Part shown: in pieces, positions 56,738 to 58,439 of the stretch
Position numbering within the stretch: position 1 is the first letter of the stretch
Layout of the letters: the number at the start of each line of letters is the position of its first letter
Source: Paraphysomonas bandaiensis
Lineage: Eukaryota > Chrysophyceae
Direction of reading: 5' to 3'
Length of the DNA stretch: 58,439 bases
Assembly (NCBI GenBank): GCA_965644295.1
Contig: CBFFRP010000349.1
Coordinates: 1-58,439, forward strand
Position numbers and translations under genes: made by a program
The notes under the pieces: generated by a model
What the model was told of the DNA's origin: nothing
Seen by the model: only the letters and a program-made list of their open reading frames with translations
Database searches by the model: none

Positions 56738-57949
56738 TGCAAAACTTAGGTTTTGAAGCCTAAGATCACTGAAAAGAAATGTGATGTGGTTGTTTGTCGA
56801 AACAACAAAACAGAAAACTATAATAATAACTCTTTAAGAAACCAACAGCCAGAAATACAAGCTCCCAAGTATCCTGCAATCTAAAGCTCCCAATAGACAG
56901 ATCAGTCAACCAACTATGTTAATTTCATAGAGAATTATTATTAAAACTAAAGTTACAAGCAAAACAAAAGACAGACCCCTAGTCTAAAGACTCCTCCTCA
57001 TACACAGGACATTGAATGCAACCACAACCGTACAATATGCTCATACATGTACTACACTACATACGATTCATTTCCTGCATCGATTACAGTCAAAAACGCC
57101 CTGAAATACGCCTAAATAGGTCTTTTCCAAAAACCACCGATTTCTGAGTCCCAAAAACCCAAAAATCCCCAATTTTTTAGAATTGCAGAAAATCGCCGAT
57201 TTTCGAGCCACAAACACCCAAAAATGACAATATTCGAATCCACAAAAATTGCAAGCACATTTCATGACAACGTGAAATACACAATCGCCAACTCATGCAT
57301 AATACCGACAAAATGCAATCGGGTTCAAAAGCTTACAATCGAACGGTTAAATATCATTTCCTTGCAAGAGTGTGTACTTTAGACTGGACCATACAAATAC
57401 ACTCATATTCAGATCACTAACATGCCCATGACACCTCTGCATCTGCGTCCAATGGCACCTTACGAATTCCTCCCCATTCCGGAGAAAATCAACGGTGTAT
57501 GGCAGTGGAGGAACATTCGTATATCAGAATCCAGAACAATGATCAAGCACATAGAGCTGTTCAAAACCATCAGAAAGCTTCTCATAATGATGAATGGACT
57601 ACGAATATCGCACATGCGGTACCAATCAATGCTTTCTAACCCAAAACGCTATGACACCGACTACCGTATGGATATAGGCGTAAACAAACAGGTAGCAATC
57701 GCGTAGACCAATGAAAACGTGTGTTCGAGGGTATAATCCTAGTAGTGAGGGTAAATCCTATTAGCCTCTGCTGTCTTGCTCTCCTAATAATAATCTGTCT
57801 TTTGTTGTCAATCTCATACAAAACCAGCTACATATACCCTACATATTATGTTATCATATCGTTATTGCAATAATATAGTTATCAATATTATTATGATGAT
57901 GTTGTCATAAAACGTGTAAAAGGGTGTTATAAAAGCCCACGGCTTTACA
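56738..57949 (-). repeat. Ty3 LTR3 (1,212 bp)
   Basis: Outer right LTR, the 5' LTR in coding orientation. I saw no difference from LTR2. Homology stops exactly after the terminal TTTACA, which defines the LTR end. Confidence 0.95.
57422..57706 (+). CDS. Antisense LTR ORF, copy in LTR3
   Basis: Same 94-codon frame as in LTR1 and LTR2. Confidence 0.4.
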   Translation: MPMTPLHLRPMAPYEFLPIPEKINGVWQWRNIRISESRTMIKHIELFKTIRKLLIMMNGLRISHMRYQSMLSNPKRYDTDYRMDIGVNKQVAIA

Positions 57950-58113
57950 GGGTTCCTAAATACAACTGTAGTACAGTATTCCCATATGTGATCAACTCGG
58001 CCACTGGGACTAAGGAGAGTGTCCCACATAACTCATTTGACCACCATCCTTTTCTTACCCTAAGTCGCCGTGGACCAGGCCGCATGGTTGACTAGTCCAT
58101 TTCTCGATATTTA

Positions 58114-58439
58114 TTTTTTTAATCGGGCGCCGGAATTGAATATATATATAAAATCATTTTGACGCCCGAACCCTCCTAAATTGATTGCCGTAGAAGTTTT
58201 TTTTCAAAAAACACACATAAAATTTTAATTCATTTAAATTCTGTGTGTGTTTTTTTCAGCCAATCAGAATCGAGGATTTGAACTCCAATTTTTTTAATCG
58301 GGCGCCGGAATTGAATATATATATAAAATCATTTTGACGCCCGAACCCTCCTAAATTGATTGCCGTAGAAGTTTTTTTCAAAAAACACACATAAAATTTT
58401 AATTCATTTAAATTCTGTGTGTGTTTTTTTCAGCCAATC
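58114..58439. repeat. 175-bp tandem repeat at right edge (partial second copy)
   Basis: The unit beginning TTTTTTTAATCGGGCGCC recurs with its AATCGGGCG at 58121 and 58296, a 175-bp period, almost identical in both copies. Each unit contains inverted GGGCG...CGCCC strings and the complementary pair ACACACATAAAATTTTAATT / AATTCTGTGTGTG, able to form hairpins. The second copy runs off the window. Confidence 0.92.

Larger units (their letters stand above)
51405..57949 (-). mobile_element. Ty3/gypsy-like LTR element, copy B (LTR2 to LTR3), sharing LTR2
   Basis: Same family and orientation as copy A and fused to it through the common LTR2. The internal region 52617-56737 is 4,121 bp: one C is missing near 53273 and two bases (TA) are added near 55460 relative to copy A. 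Each of these shifts the frame. Otherwise only scattered substitutions are seen. The array is followed by GGGTT, close to the GGGTA before LTR1, as if one original insertion was later duplicated. Confidence 0.93.

Overview
This is nuclear DNA from a small-genome, intron-rich eukaryotic microbe; the species is not identifiable from the sequence alone. Most genes are split by very short GT-AG introns (about 27-60 nt). A mitochondrial HslV protease, a PPDK homologue, an MMAA-type GTPase and an ALDH7-type dehydrogenase occur together, which fits a protist (a stramenopile or alveolate is my best guess) better than an animal, plant or typical fungus. Host genes are packed with 0.2-1 kb spacers, often head to head.

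Layout. 1-5.3 kb (minus): a long coiled-coil protein ending in TRAF-type zinc fingers (runs off the left edge) and a mitochondrial MeaB/MMAA GTPase. 5.8-10.1 kb (plus): a many-exon PPDK homologue that has lost its catalytic His and Cys. 10.5-15.1 kb: a wrecked Ty1/copia element whose LTR holds a hAT-like element, which itself holds an inverted copy of the same family. 15.2-17.1 kb (minus): a galectin-like domain joined to an RRM. 17.1-18.3 and 20.9-22.3 kb: two (ACAT)n arrays longer than 1 kb, each in front of gene starts. Around them lie a possible tail-anchored protein, a CDC50/LEM3 flippase subunit and an RP9-like splicing protein. 23.3-24.9 kb: a second hAT-family element with intact ends. 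25.2-33.8 kb: a secreted glycosyltransferase-like protein, a small two-TM protein, mitochondrial HslV, mitochondrial bL9 and ALDH7. 34.3-42.3 kb: a giant type I membrane protein made of about 17 PPC-like beta domains.

42.3-46.1 kb is gene-poor and full of decayed repeat fragments. 46.1-57.9 kb is a tandem LTR-internal-LTR-internal-LTR array of a young Ty3/gypsy element in minus orientation. Its LTRs are 1,212 bp and nearly identical. Its coding region has frame breaks and internal losses shared by both copies, so the family looks non-autonomous. The right edge carries a 175-bp tandem repeat.

The genes do not form one pathway. Four products look mitochondrial (MMAA, HslV, bL9m, ALDH7) and two or three look nuclear/RNA-linked (galectin-RRM, RP9, perhaps the coiled-coil protein). 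The most novel-looking items are the galectin-RRM fusion, the PPDK pseudoenzyme, the self-nested hAT element and the conserved antisense ORF inside the Ty3 LTR. All exon joins were made by eye and need RNA support.
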